A stretch of 5,651 nucleotides of DNA from Actinoplanes liguriensis (GCA_000715855.1 KL571236.1:116085-121735), one strand, 5' to 3'. Shown: positions 1-5,389, numbered from the stretch's first letter. Translations and numbers: made by a program. The notes: generated by a model not told the origin, from the letters alone.

Positions 1-674
1 TTCCGCAGCCAGCCCCAGAACACCCGGTCCTGGAAGTAGCCGAAGGCGGCACCCAGGGCAACCGCCAGGATCGCCGACGGGATCAGCGGGAGGCCGAGCT
101 TCACGTTGAGGAAGAAACAGCCCAGCGCGCCGAAGGAGATCAACTCGCCGTGAGCGAAGTTGGTCAGGCCCATGGTGCCGAAGATCAGCGACAGGCCGAG
201 CGCCGCGAGCGCGATGATCAACCCGAAGTGGATGCCGGTGTAGACGAGGTCGGCCACCCGGTCGAACTGCGATGTGCCTCCGGTCTCCGCCGGTTTGCTC
301 CCCGAAGCGGCGGCGGCGCCCAGCGGGAACAACACGTTACGTGCGGCGCCCTCGAAGACGGTCAAGGTCAGGCTGGGGCGGCCGTTCGTGACGGTCACTC
401 CCTGCGGGAGCGTCGTGGTGTCCAGGTCGACCTTGTAGGTACCGGGCCCCTTGACCGCGACGGACCACTTGCCGTCCGCGGCGGAGGTCGCCTTACCGGC
501 CGAATTGCCGCTCTCGTCGGAGACGTTGATGACGACGCCGGCCACTGGCTGGCCCCCGTTGTTCAACGTGCCTTGCAAAGACTCACCCGCGGCGAGTGCG
601 CTCGTGGCGCCCAGCCCCAGGGACGTCAACACAAATCCGAGAACGGCCGTGAAGATGATCACGGCTCTACGCAA
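1..674 (-). CDS. livH: Branched-chain amino acid-type ABC transporter permease (LivH family) with exported N-terminal domain, partial
   Basis: This is the 5' part (224 codons) of an inner-membrane permease; the 3' end lies beyond the left edge. Residues 136-224 match the start of LivH permeases: VYTGIHFGLIIALAALGLSL, IFGTMG and the hallmark NFAHGE at 172-177. LivH pairs with LivM, LivG and LivF to import branched-chain amino acids; related systems carry urea or amides, so the substrate is not fixed by sequence. Residues 1-29 look like a signal peptide (RR, hydrophobic core, SALAA). Residues 31-118 resemble a carboxypeptidase-regulatory or Ig-like beta domain (QGTLNNGGQPVAGVVI, DGKWSV, GTYKVDL), followed by a low-complexity linker. 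This domain should sit outside the membrane and is absent from standard LivH. The TTG start is chosen because GAGGAG lies 5 bases upstream; a GTG four codons later has no better site. Seven of its 29 leucines are TTG, far more than in neighbouring genes. Confidence 0.88.
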   Translation of the reverse strand, partial: MRRAVIIFTAVLGFVLTSLGLGATSALAAGESLQGTLNNGGQPVAGVVINVSDESGNSAGKATSAADGKWSVAVKGPGTYKVDLDTTTLPQGVTVTNGRPSLTLTVFEGAARNVLFPLGAAAASGSKPAETGGTSQFDRVADLVYTGIHFGLIIALAALGLSLIFGTMGLTNFAHGELISFGALGCFFLNVKLGLPLIPSAILAVALGAAFGYFQDRVFWGWLR

Positions 675-696
675 CGATGCTCCTCGTGTTTAGCAG

Positions 697-737
697 CAAA
701 AATCCCCGCCAGCGTTGTCGCGAAGACTGGCGGGGAT
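697..737 (-). terminator. Intrinsic terminator between pdtaR and livH
   Basis: On the minus strand ATCCCCGCCAG (737-727) pairs perfectly with CTGGCGGGGAT (712-702) across a 14-base loop, and a run of T follows at once (702-697). That is the form of a Rho-independent terminator for transcripts arriving from pdtaR. Its T-run ends about 10 bases before the livH Shine-Dalgarno, so there is no room for a livH promoter after it. It is therefore either bypassed by a promoter inside it or acts as an attenuator of read-through. Confidence 0.72.
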
Positions 738-741
738 CATA
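736..741 (-). promoter_or_regulatory. Possible livH -10 element overlapping the terminator stem
   Basis: Minus-strand TATGAT is a near-consensus sigma-70 type -10. Its last two bases are the first two of the terminator stem. No good -35 is visible; 17 bases upstream reads ACGGTG, as is common for activator-dependent promoters. The expected start is near 728, giving a leader of about 54 bases that lacks most of the 5' arm of the hairpin. Confidence 0.4.
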
Positions 742-769
742 GCTTCAGAGAGGAGTCACACCGTCGGCC

Positions 770-796
770 GTAACAAAGCCGTTACTGAGCCTCAAC
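770..796 (-). promoter_or_regulatory. GlnR-like binding site upstream of livH
   Basis: The minus strand reads GTTGA-n6-GTAAC-n6-GTTAC, with GTAACggctttGTTAC (785-770) a perfect interrupted palindrome. GlnR, the actinobacterial nitrogen regulator of the OmpR type, binds gTnAC-n6-GaAAC half-sites at 11-base spacing, also described as AC-n9-AC; the central pair fits. The centre lies about 49 bases before the start predicted from TATGAT, a normal activator position. Nitrogen control of an amino acid or urea importer would make sense. One palindrome can arise by chance, so this is a candidate only. Confidence 0.4.
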
Positions 797-827
797 TTCC
801 GGTCAAGGGCCAATACGTGACGGGTGG

Positions 828-1445
828 CTACTCGGCGGGCGCCGGGGCCTCACCCTCGGACTCCTTCAGGATCCGGTCGGCGACCTCACGCATCGTCATC
901 CGGTGATCCATCGCGGTGCGCTGGATCCACTTGAACGCCTGCGGCTCGGTCATCGCATACTTCGTCATCAGCTCGCCCTTGGCCCGCTCGACCGACTTGC
1001 GGGTCTCCAGGCGATCGGTCAGACCGGCGACCTCGGACTCCAGCGCGGCGATCTCCGAATACCGCGACAGCGCGATCTCGATCGCCGGCACCAGGTCGGA
1101 CTTCTGGAACGGCTTGACCAGGTAGGCCATCGCACCCGCTGCCCGGGCACGCTCGACCAGATCCCGCTGGCTGAACGCGGTGAGAATGACGACCGGGGCG
1201 ATGCGCCCACCGGCGATCCGCTCGGCGGCGGCCAGCCCGTCCATGATCGGCATCTTGATGTCCAGGATCACCAGGTCCGGCTTCAGCTCCTCGGCCAGCC
1301 GGACGGCGGTCTCGCCGTCACCGGCCTCACCGACGACGTCGTAGCCCTCCTCGACGAGCATCTCGGCGAGATCCAGCCGAATCAGGGCCTCGTCCTCGGC
1401 GATGAGCACCCGCCTGCGCTCGGCACCAGCCTGCGTGTCGGCCAC
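828..1445 (-). CDS. pdtaR: ANTAR-domain response regulator PdtaR
   Basis: The protein is 205 residues, the same length as M. tuberculosis PdtaR (Rv1626). An N-terminal receiver domain covers about 11-125, with acidic pocket E17/D18, phosphoacceptor D62 in LVILDIKMPIMDG, T89 and K111 in YLVKPF. A coiled linker (SEIAALESEVAGLTDRLETR) leads to a C-terminal ANTAR domain of about 140-195, with SVERAKGELMTKYAMTEPQA and the later AM...MTMREVADRI. ANTAR proteins bind paired hexaloop RNA hairpins and usually act by preventing transcription termination; the family partner is the kinase PdtaS, not seen here. The GTG start at 1445 is chosen because GGAAGAGG lies 4 bases upstream and VADTQAGAERRRVLIAEDE begins like the family. 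The open frame continues to 1619, but that would run through the tRNA and adds no family sequence. It is the gene immediately upstream of livH on the same strand. Confidence 0.95.
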   Translation of the reverse strand: MADTQAGAERRRVLIAEDEALIRLDLAEMLVEEGYDVVGEAGDGETAVRLAEELKPDLVILDIKMPIMDGLAAAERIAGGRIAPVVILTAFSQRDLVERARAAGAMAYLVKPFQKSDLVPAIEIALSRYSEIAALESEVAGLTDRLETRKSVERAKGELMTKYAMTEPQAFKWIQRTAMDHRMTMREVADRILKESEGEAPAPAE

Positions 1446-1475
1446 GGAACCTCTTCCCCCAACCTCTTCTGTCGC

Positions 1476-1537
1476 GACACCCCGGTATCTGGGTGTCACC
1501 CTCCTCAGCGTAGTAGGTAGGCTGTCTCTCGCTGAGG
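1476..1537 (-). repeat. Tandem inverted repeats in the pdtaR leader
   Basis: Two perfect inverted repeats sit upstream of pdtaR: CCTCAGCG (1503-1510) with CGCTGAGG (1530-1537), spacer 19, and GACACCC (1476-1482) with GGGTGTC (1491-1497), spacer 8. In a pdtaR transcript they would form consecutive stem-loops, the second ending about 30 bases before the start codon. They could be leader RNA structures or operators; the loops do not show the ANTAR A1/G4 hexaloop pattern. No clear pdtaR promoter can be placed. Confidence 0.45.
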
Positions 1538-1575
1538 TTGGCATCACCGCTTCCAACGGTGCCGCCATCCGTCCT

Positions 1576-1652
1576 GTCCTCGTAGACCAACCGGCAGAGT
1601 CGATGGACTCAAAATCCATTCAGTGTGGGTTCGAATCCCACCGAGGACACCA
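1576..1652 (+). tRNA. tRNA-Leu(CAA), short variable loop, CCA encoded
   Basis: It folds as a full cloverleaf: acceptor GTCCTCG/CGAGGAC (1576-1582, 1642-1648), discriminator A1649 and encoded CCA; D-stem GAC/GTC (1585-1587, 1599-1601) around an 11-base loop with GG at 1593-1594; anticodon stem ATGGA/TCCAT with loop CTCAAAA, giving anticodon CAA at 1610-1612; T-arm GTGGG-TTCGAAT-CCCAC. CAA reads the leucine codon UUG. The 3-bp D-stem with an 11-base loop and the A73 discriminator resemble bacterial tRNA-Leu, for example E. coli leuX. The variable region is only TCAGT (1620-1624), whereas bacterial tRNA-Leu normally has a long variable arm, so the whole gene is 77 bases. A possible promoter is TAGGCT (1518-1523) with a weak GTGTCA or TGTCAC box upstream. 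It is divergent from pdtaR. Confidence 0.93.
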
Positions 1653-1662
1653 GAAATACCAT

Positions 1663-1683
1663 CTCGCCACCCTGTCTGGCGAG
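1663..1683 (+). terminator. Hairpin after the tRNA, probable terminator
   Basis: CTCGCCA (1663-1669) pairs perfectly with TGGCGAG (1677-1683) across a 7-base loop, starting 11 bases after the tRNA CCA end. No T-run follows. Terminators without a U-tract are common in actinobacteria, so tRNA termination or 3' processing here is plausible. Confidence 0.45.
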
Positions 1684-1691
1684 TGCCCCAT

Positions 1692-1756
1692 TCACCGTTG
1701 ACCATGTGGTGACACGGCACACATCCGGCGGAAACATTTACCCACGTCAACGGTGA
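1692..1756. repeat. Long-range 11-bp inverted repeat with inner hairpin
   Basis: TCACCGTTGAC (1692-1702) is the exact reverse complement of GTCAACGGTGA (1746-1756). Inside, ATGTGGTG (1704-1711) pairs with CACACAT (1718-1724), one base bulged, around a hexaloop ACACGG. Alternatively GTGG (1706-1709) and CCAC (1742-1745) extend the outer stem. It could be a structured RNA or leader on the plus strand, or a DNA operator. Function unknown. Confidence 0.5.
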
Positions 1757-1787
1757 TCGCCTCGGAGCCGCTGCGACGCGTGGTGAG

Positions 1788-1803
1788 GCGCCTCCGGAGG
1801 CGC
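1788..1803. repeat. 16-bp perfect palindrome
   Basis: GCGCCTCCGGAGGCGC is a perfect self-complementary sequence of 16 bases in the gap before the hdeD-like gene. As RNA it gives a GC hairpin with a CCGG loop; as DNA it could bind a dimeric protein. No T-run follows on either strand, which argues against a terminator. Confidence 0.5.
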
Positions 1804-1838
1804 TCCAGAAAAGCATTACGACATTTGTGGTACGGCCA

Positions 1839-1868
1839 TTGCGGCGTACCGAAAAAGGGTCTCATAAT
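1839..1868 (+). promoter_or_regulatory. Possible promoter of the hdeD-like gene
   Basis: TTGCGG (1839-1844) and CATAAT (1863-1868) are separated by 18 bases, in a locally AT-rich segment. CATAAT matches the -10 consensus at five of six bases. The start would be near 1875, leaving a leader of about 145 bases that includes CGGGGC/GCCCCG (1942-1947, 1961-1966). Confidence 0.35.
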
Positions 1869-2020
1869 CGCCCCAGCCGAGCTCGCCTTCGGCATGCCCT
1901 CCCGGCCGTTGGTTCGCTGCGGTGCGGCCGGTCCCGCCAGCCGGGGCAATCTCGGCGTTCGCCCCGCTGCCACCTGCCCCGGGTGCTGTCATGGCATGGA
2001 CAGCATCAGCGGGAGGCCTC

Positions 2021-2935
2021 ATGTTGTGGTCCGGTTCTTCACCACTGACCGCCACGCGCGGAGGTATGTGGGGATTCCTGATGTTCGCCGCCGCCGCGTG
2101 GCTCGTCATCGGCTGGAGCGTGCTGCGTCTGGAACCGGCCGGCATCGCCGCGGTGGCCGGCCCGATAGTGCTGTTCGGCGCGGTCTGCGAGGCCCTGCGC
2201 GCGCTGGCCGGGACGAAGACCTGGTGGCTGAACACCGGGCTGGCCGCCCTCTTCACCGGCACCGGCACGGTCATGCTGCTCAGCGACGACGCCGGCTGGA
2301 CCACCACCTCGTCCCTGATCGGCTGGTATCTGCTGGTCCGCGGAGCGGTCGACGTCGCTGTCGGAATCATGACTCGCGGAGCCGACCGCGTCTGGAGCCT
2401 GATCGTCACGGTCGGCGTGCTGGAGACCGCGCTCGGCTTCGTCTCCGCCAGCCCGGTCGCCCGCGGCGCCGAGGCCGTCGTGGTCGTCCTGGGCGGGCTG
2501 GGGGTGATGCGCGCGGTCGCCGACCTGGTCACCGCGCTGCGCCTGCGCGAGACCGCGGTGAAGGCCCGCGACGTGCTGGAGCTGCCGCCGGAGCGAGCCA
2601 CCGGGCTGACCGGCTACACCGCCGGGCACGCCGACTTCGAGGCCCGCAGGCCGGCCCGGCACCGGGCCCGGGACGCCGCCACGTCGATGTCCGTGGGCAC
2701 GTCGATGCCGGTCGGAGCGGAGATCCACGGGGAGTCGTTCCACGACCGGGTGGTGCGGACCACCGCCGACCTGGACGCGATGCTGGCCCAGGCCGGGATC
2801 ACCGGGCCACGGCCGGGCGCGGCTCCCGTGCCGCACACCGACGACCTGCCGCCGGTGCCGGACAGCCCCGAGGGTATCGAGGGCACCCCGGCCGGAAACG
2901 CCGCCAAGCCGGAACGACCGGCCGGCGGTCACTAG
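2021..2935 (+). CDS. HdeD/DUF308-like six-helix membrane protein with long cytoplasmic tail
   Basis: The 304-residue product has six predicted membrane helices at about 16-37, 42-63, 68-88, 97-118, 124-144 and 149-173. Three helices share an internal R/E-containing pattern (VCEALRALAG, VRGAVDVAVGI, MRAVADLVTAL), as in the repeated hairpins of HdeD-type proteins (DUF308). HdeD is linked to acid resistance in enterobacteria; in actinobacteria these proteins have no firm role, so only membrane location is claimed. Residues 174-304 form a charged, Pro/Gly/Ala-rich, probably disordered cytoplasmic tail, longer than in typical HdeD. It contains an 18-base imperfect tandem repeat (2681-2716) encoding TSMSVG/TSMPVG. 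The ATG at 2021 is chosen because GGGAGG lies 4 bases upstream. An in-frame ATG at 1991 and GTG at 1922 lack a good site, but 1991 cannot be excluded. The gene is convergent with tesB. Confidence 0.72.
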   Translation: MLWSGSSPLTATRGGMWGFLMFAAAAWLVIGWSVLRLEPAGIAAVAGPIVLFGAVCEALRALAGTKTWWLNTGLAALFTGTGTVMLLSDDAGWTTTSSLIGWYLLVRGAVDVAVGIMTRGADRVWSLIVTVGVLETALGFVSASPVARGAEAVVVVLGGLGVMRAVADLVTALRLRETAVKARDVLELPPERATGLTGYTAGHADFEARRPARHRARDAATSMSVGTSMPVGAEIHGESFHDRVVRTTADLDAMLAQAGITGPRPGAAPVPHTDDLPPVPDSPEGIEGTPAGNAAKPERPAGGH

Positions 2936-2953
2936 AAAGAAAGTTCGTCCCCG

Positions 2954-3016
2954 GCTTCGCCGGTGGTGGATCCGAACACGGCCGGTCGCCAGGCCGGGAT
3001 CCATCACCGGCGGAGC
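2954..3016. terminator. Long hairpin between convergent genes, probable bidirectional terminator
   Basis: The arms at 2954-2973 and 2997-3016 pair over 20 bases with only two G-T positions. The core is CGCCGGTG...TGGATCC against GGATCCA...CACCGGCG. The 23-base loop contains a second small stem, CGGCC/GGCCG. On the plus strand TTTCT follows directly; on the minus strand T-rich CTTTCTTTC comes somewhat later. It starts 18 bases after the hdeD-like stop and lies 60 bases beyond the tesB stop, so it can end both transcripts. Confidence 0.68.
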
Positions 3017-3075
3017 TTTCTCCGGTGCCGGCTCGTGGTTGCCCGCCACCGTCGGCGGTCCGAGCTCGTGACGGA

Positions 3076-3953
3076 TCAGGCGCCGACGCGGCGCAGCAGA
3101 CCCTCCTGGACGGCACTGGCGATGTGCCGGCCGTCCCGGGTGAACATCCGCCCGTTCGCCAGGCCACGGGCGCGGCTCGCCGACGGGCTGGCGCTGTCGT
3201 AGAGGAACCACTCGTCGGCCCGGAACGTGCGGTGGAACCAGAGCGCGTGGTCCAGGCTCGCCCCACCACACCGCCGGGACCCCACACCTCGCCGTGGTAC
3301 GACAGGACCGCGTCCAGCAGCGACAGGTCGGACGCATAGGTCAGCGCGCACGCGTGGATCAGCGGGTCGTCGGGCAGCTTGCCGTCGATCCGCATCCACA
3401 CCCGCTGCTGCGGCTCGGCGTCCCGGTCGCCGGGCGGAACCCAGCCGGGCTGACCCAGGTAGCGCACGTCGACGGCCTGCGGGCTGGCGTTGAAGACGCT
3501 CCGGCGGCTCGGGTACTTCGCGACCCAGTCCCGCATGGTGGGGACGTCCTCCGGGGCGGGGACCCCCTCCGGCGCCGGCTCGTGGTGATCGAGGCCCTCC
3601 TCGAGGACCTGGAACGACGCCGACATGAAGAAGATCGTCTTGCCGTGCTGCTTCGCGGTGGAACGACGTACGGAAAAAGATCTTCCGTCCCTGATCGTCT
3701 CCACGTGGAACGTGATCGGCTCGGTCGGATCTCCCGGCCGGACGAAATAGCCGTGCAACGAGTGCACCGTCCGGGCCGGATCGACTGTCCGGCCGGCGGC
3801 GACCAGCGCCTGCCCGGCGACCTGGCCGCCGAACACGCGCTGGGCACCGGTCTGCGGGCTGTCACCGGTGAAGGTGGCCGCGTCGACCTGCTTCAGATCG
3901 AGGATCTCCAGAAGCTGGTCGACGGCGGCCTGGCCCTGCAGAGGTTGCGTCAT
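3076..3953 (-). CDS. tesB: Acyl-CoA thioesterase II (TesB), interrupted by a one-base frameshift
   Basis: TesB hydrolyses acyl-CoA to free fatty acid and CoA in the cytoplasm through two fused hotdog domains. The first frame (3953 to about 3262) gives TGDSPQTGAQRVFGGQVAGQ, SLHGYFVRPGD, IRDGRSFSVRR and DLSLLDAVL. The second frame, starting in the run of four G at 3264-3261 (minus strand), gives ASLDHALWFHRTF, DEWFLYDSASPSA, ARGLANGRMF and ASAVQEGLLR, then stops at 3078-3076. One extra G joins them as VVGASLDHA, a 292-residue protein of normal length. The break lies just before SLDH, whose Asp (235) corresponds to E. coli Asp204, and Gln283 corresponds to Gln278. As read, the product lacks the catalytic half, and translation in the first frame runs on to 2799 with unrelated sequence. 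Cause: sequencing error, real mutation, or much less likely programmed shifting. The ATG overlaps the pyk stop (ATGA), with no own Shine-Dalgarno visible. Confidence 0.9.
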
Positions 3954-5389
3954 ACGGCGGACGGGTCCACGAGGGAGCCGAGCTGGTGGACGCGCAGGGT
4001 GTTGGTGGAGCCCGGCGCGTTCGGCGGGGAGCCGGCCACGACGACCACGTAGTCGCCGGGCTTGGCCAGGCCGAGGCCGAGCATCTTCGCGTCCACCTGG
4101 CGGAACATGTCGTCGGTGTGCTCGACGAAGTCGGTCAGGAACGTCTCGACGCCCCAGCTCAGCGACAGCGTGTTGCGCACCTCGGCGACCGGGGTGAACG
4201 CGTAGAGCGGCAGGTCGCAGTGCAGACGCGCGAGCCGGCGCACGGTGTCGCCGGTCTGCGAGAACGCGACCAGCGCCTTGGCGCCGATGTTGCGGGCGAT
4301 CTGCGAGGCGGCGATGGTCAGCGCGCCACCGTGGGTCCGCGGGTCGTGCTGCAGGCGCGGCACGCCGAACTGGCCGGACTCGGTGGTGGTGACGATCTTG
4401 GCCATCGTGCTGACCGTGAGCACCGGGTACTTACCGACGCTGGTCTCGCCGGAGAGCATGACCGCGTCGGCGCCGTCGAGCACCGCGTTCGCCACGTCCG
4501 AGGCCTCGGCCCGGGTGGGGCGCGAGTTCTCGATCATGGAGTCGAGCATCTGGGTCGCGACGATGACCGGCTTCGCGTTCTCCCGGCACAGCTGGACGGC
4601 GCGCTTCTGCACCAGCGGAACCTGGTCGAGCGGGAGCTCGACACCCAGGTCACCACGGGCGACCATGACGCCGTCGAAGGCCAGGACGATCGCCTCGAGG
4701 TGCTCGACCGCCTCCGGCTTCTCCACCTTGGCGATGACCGGGACGCGGCGGCCCTCCTCGTCCATCACCTGGTGGACCATCTTGATGTCCTCCGGCGAGC
4801 GCACGAAGGAGAGCGCGACCAGGTCGACACCCAGCTTCAGGGCGAAGCGCAGGTCCTGCTCGTCCTTGTCGCTCATGGCGGGGACGCTGACCGCGACGTT
4901 CGGCAGCGAGACACCCTTGTTGTTGCTGACCGGGCCACCCTCGGTGACCAGGCACTGGATGTCCTTGCCGTCGGCCACCCCGGTGACCTCGACGGCGACC
5001 TTGCCGTCGTCGATCAGCAGGCGGTCGCCCTTCTTCACCTCCAGCGGCAGCGGGGTGTAGGTGCAGGAGACCCGGTCCTTGGTGCCGAGGATGTCGTCGC
5101 TGGTGATCACGACTCGGTCGCCGGTCTCCCAGCGGTGCGGGCCGTCGGCGAACTTGCCCAGGCGGATCTTCGGACCCTGGAGGTCGGCGAGGATCGCGAC
5201 CGGGCGGTCGGCCTGCTCGGCGGCGGCGCGGACCAGCTCGTACATCTCCCGGTGGTTCTCCCGGGTGTCGTGGCTGAAGTTCATCCGGGCCACGTTCATG
5301 CCCGCCTCGACCAGGCCGAGCATCCGCTCAGGCGACTTGGTTGCGGGGCCCATCGTGCAGACGATCTTTACGCGGCGTGTCACGGCCAT
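3950..5389 (-). CDS. pyk: Pyruvate kinase
   Basis: This cytoplasmic glycolytic enzyme converts phosphoenolpyruvate and ADP to pyruvate and ATP. The 479-residue length is normal for the family. Motifs in order: KIVCTMGPA (8-16); NVARMNFSH with R35, N37 and S39 for phosphate and potassium; ADLQGPKIR (68-76) opening the B domain, which runs to about 165; IAKVEKPEAVEH with the catalytic lysine; MVARGDLGVELP with metal-binding acidic residues; VIVATQMLDSMI; SRPTRAEASDVANAV; and VMLSGETSVGKYP. The C-terminal effector domain follows (GALTIAASQIARNIGAKALV, FSQTGDTVRRLAR, KPGDYVVVVAG). The ATG at 5389 is chosen because MAVTRRVKIVCT is the family N-terminus and AGGAGAAGG lies 9 bases upstream; the frame stays open to 5470 but that part is not family-like. 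It is the first gene of a pyk-tesB operon with a 4-base overlap. Unlike livH it uses no TTG leucine codon. Confidence 0.97.
   Translation of the reverse strand: MAVTRRVKIVCTMGPATKSPERMLGLVEAGMNVARMNFSHDTRENHREMYELVRAAAEQADRPVAILADLQGPKIRLGKFADGPHRWETGDRVVITSDDILGTKDRVSCTYTPLPLEVKKGDRLLIDDGKVAVEVTGVADGKDIQCLVTEGGPVSNNKGVSLPNVAVSVPAMSDKDEQDLRFALKLGVDLVALSFVRSPEDIKMVHQVMDEEGRRVPVIAKVEKPEAVEHLEAIVLAFDGVMVARGDLGVELPLDQVPLVQKRAVQLCRENAKPVIVATQMLDSMIENSRPTRAEASDVANAVLDGADAVMLSGETSVGKYPVLTVSTMAKIVTTTESGQFGVPRLQHDPRTHGGALTIAASQIARNIGAKALVAFSQTGDTVRRLARLHCDLPLYAFTPVAEVRNTLSLSWGVETFLTDFVEHTDDMFRQVDAKMLGLGLAKPGDYVVVVAGSPPNAPGSTNTLRVHQLGSLVDPSAV

Larger units (their letters stand above)
1653..2020. other. 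Gene-free stretch between tRNA and hdeD-like gene
   Basis: I find no convincing protein gene here on either strand; the open frames crossing it lack family motifs and good ribosome sites. It holds the hairpin after the tRNA, an 11-bp long-range inverted repeat, a 16-bp palindrome and a possible promoter. There is also a hairpin-forming repeat GGTACG/CGTACC (1830-1835, 1846-1851). Parts of it, for example 1731-1740, 1806-1826 and 1851-1868, are clearly richer in A and T than the genes around it. Confidence 0.6.

Noticed and set aside
1446..1619. N-terminal extension of pdtaR by 58 residues
   Set aside because: The open frame runs into the tRNA on the other strand, the extra residues are not family-like, and the GTG at 1445 has a good ribosome site and the normal protein length.
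1625..1652. tRNA 3' end as a possible attachment site for an integrated element
   Set aside because: No second copy of the tRNA 3' end, no integrase and no phage or plasmid genes are visible in the window.
1698..1735. TTGAC, GTGAC and GAAAC at multiples of 11 bases, resembling GlnR half-sites
   Set aside because: The half-site expected at 1720 is CACAT and does not fit, and the segment is better described by its inverted repeat.
1816..2601. Ser/Thr/Ala-rich minus-strand frame opposite the hdeD-like gene
   Set aside because: Composition is typical of antisense of high-GC coding sequence; no motif or ribosome site supports it.
3043..3058. Hairpin CCGCC-ACCGTC-GGCGG with a hexaloop carrying A1 and G4, as in ANTAR target RNAs
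   Set aside because: Only one such hairpin is present, whereas ANTAR targets need two close together, and it lies beyond the terminator between convergent genes.
2799..3075. C-terminal part of the 384-residue first-frame tesB product
   Set aside because: It is out-of-frame translation after the frameshift, without homology signs, crossing a terminator and overlapping the convergent gene.
1753..3339. Long plus-strand open frame, and a similar minus-strand one at 2039-3337
   Set aside because: Both are Arg/Gly/Pro-rich shadow frames of high-GC genes with no domain-like sequence; the hdeD-like frame shows membrane helices and a ribosome site instead.
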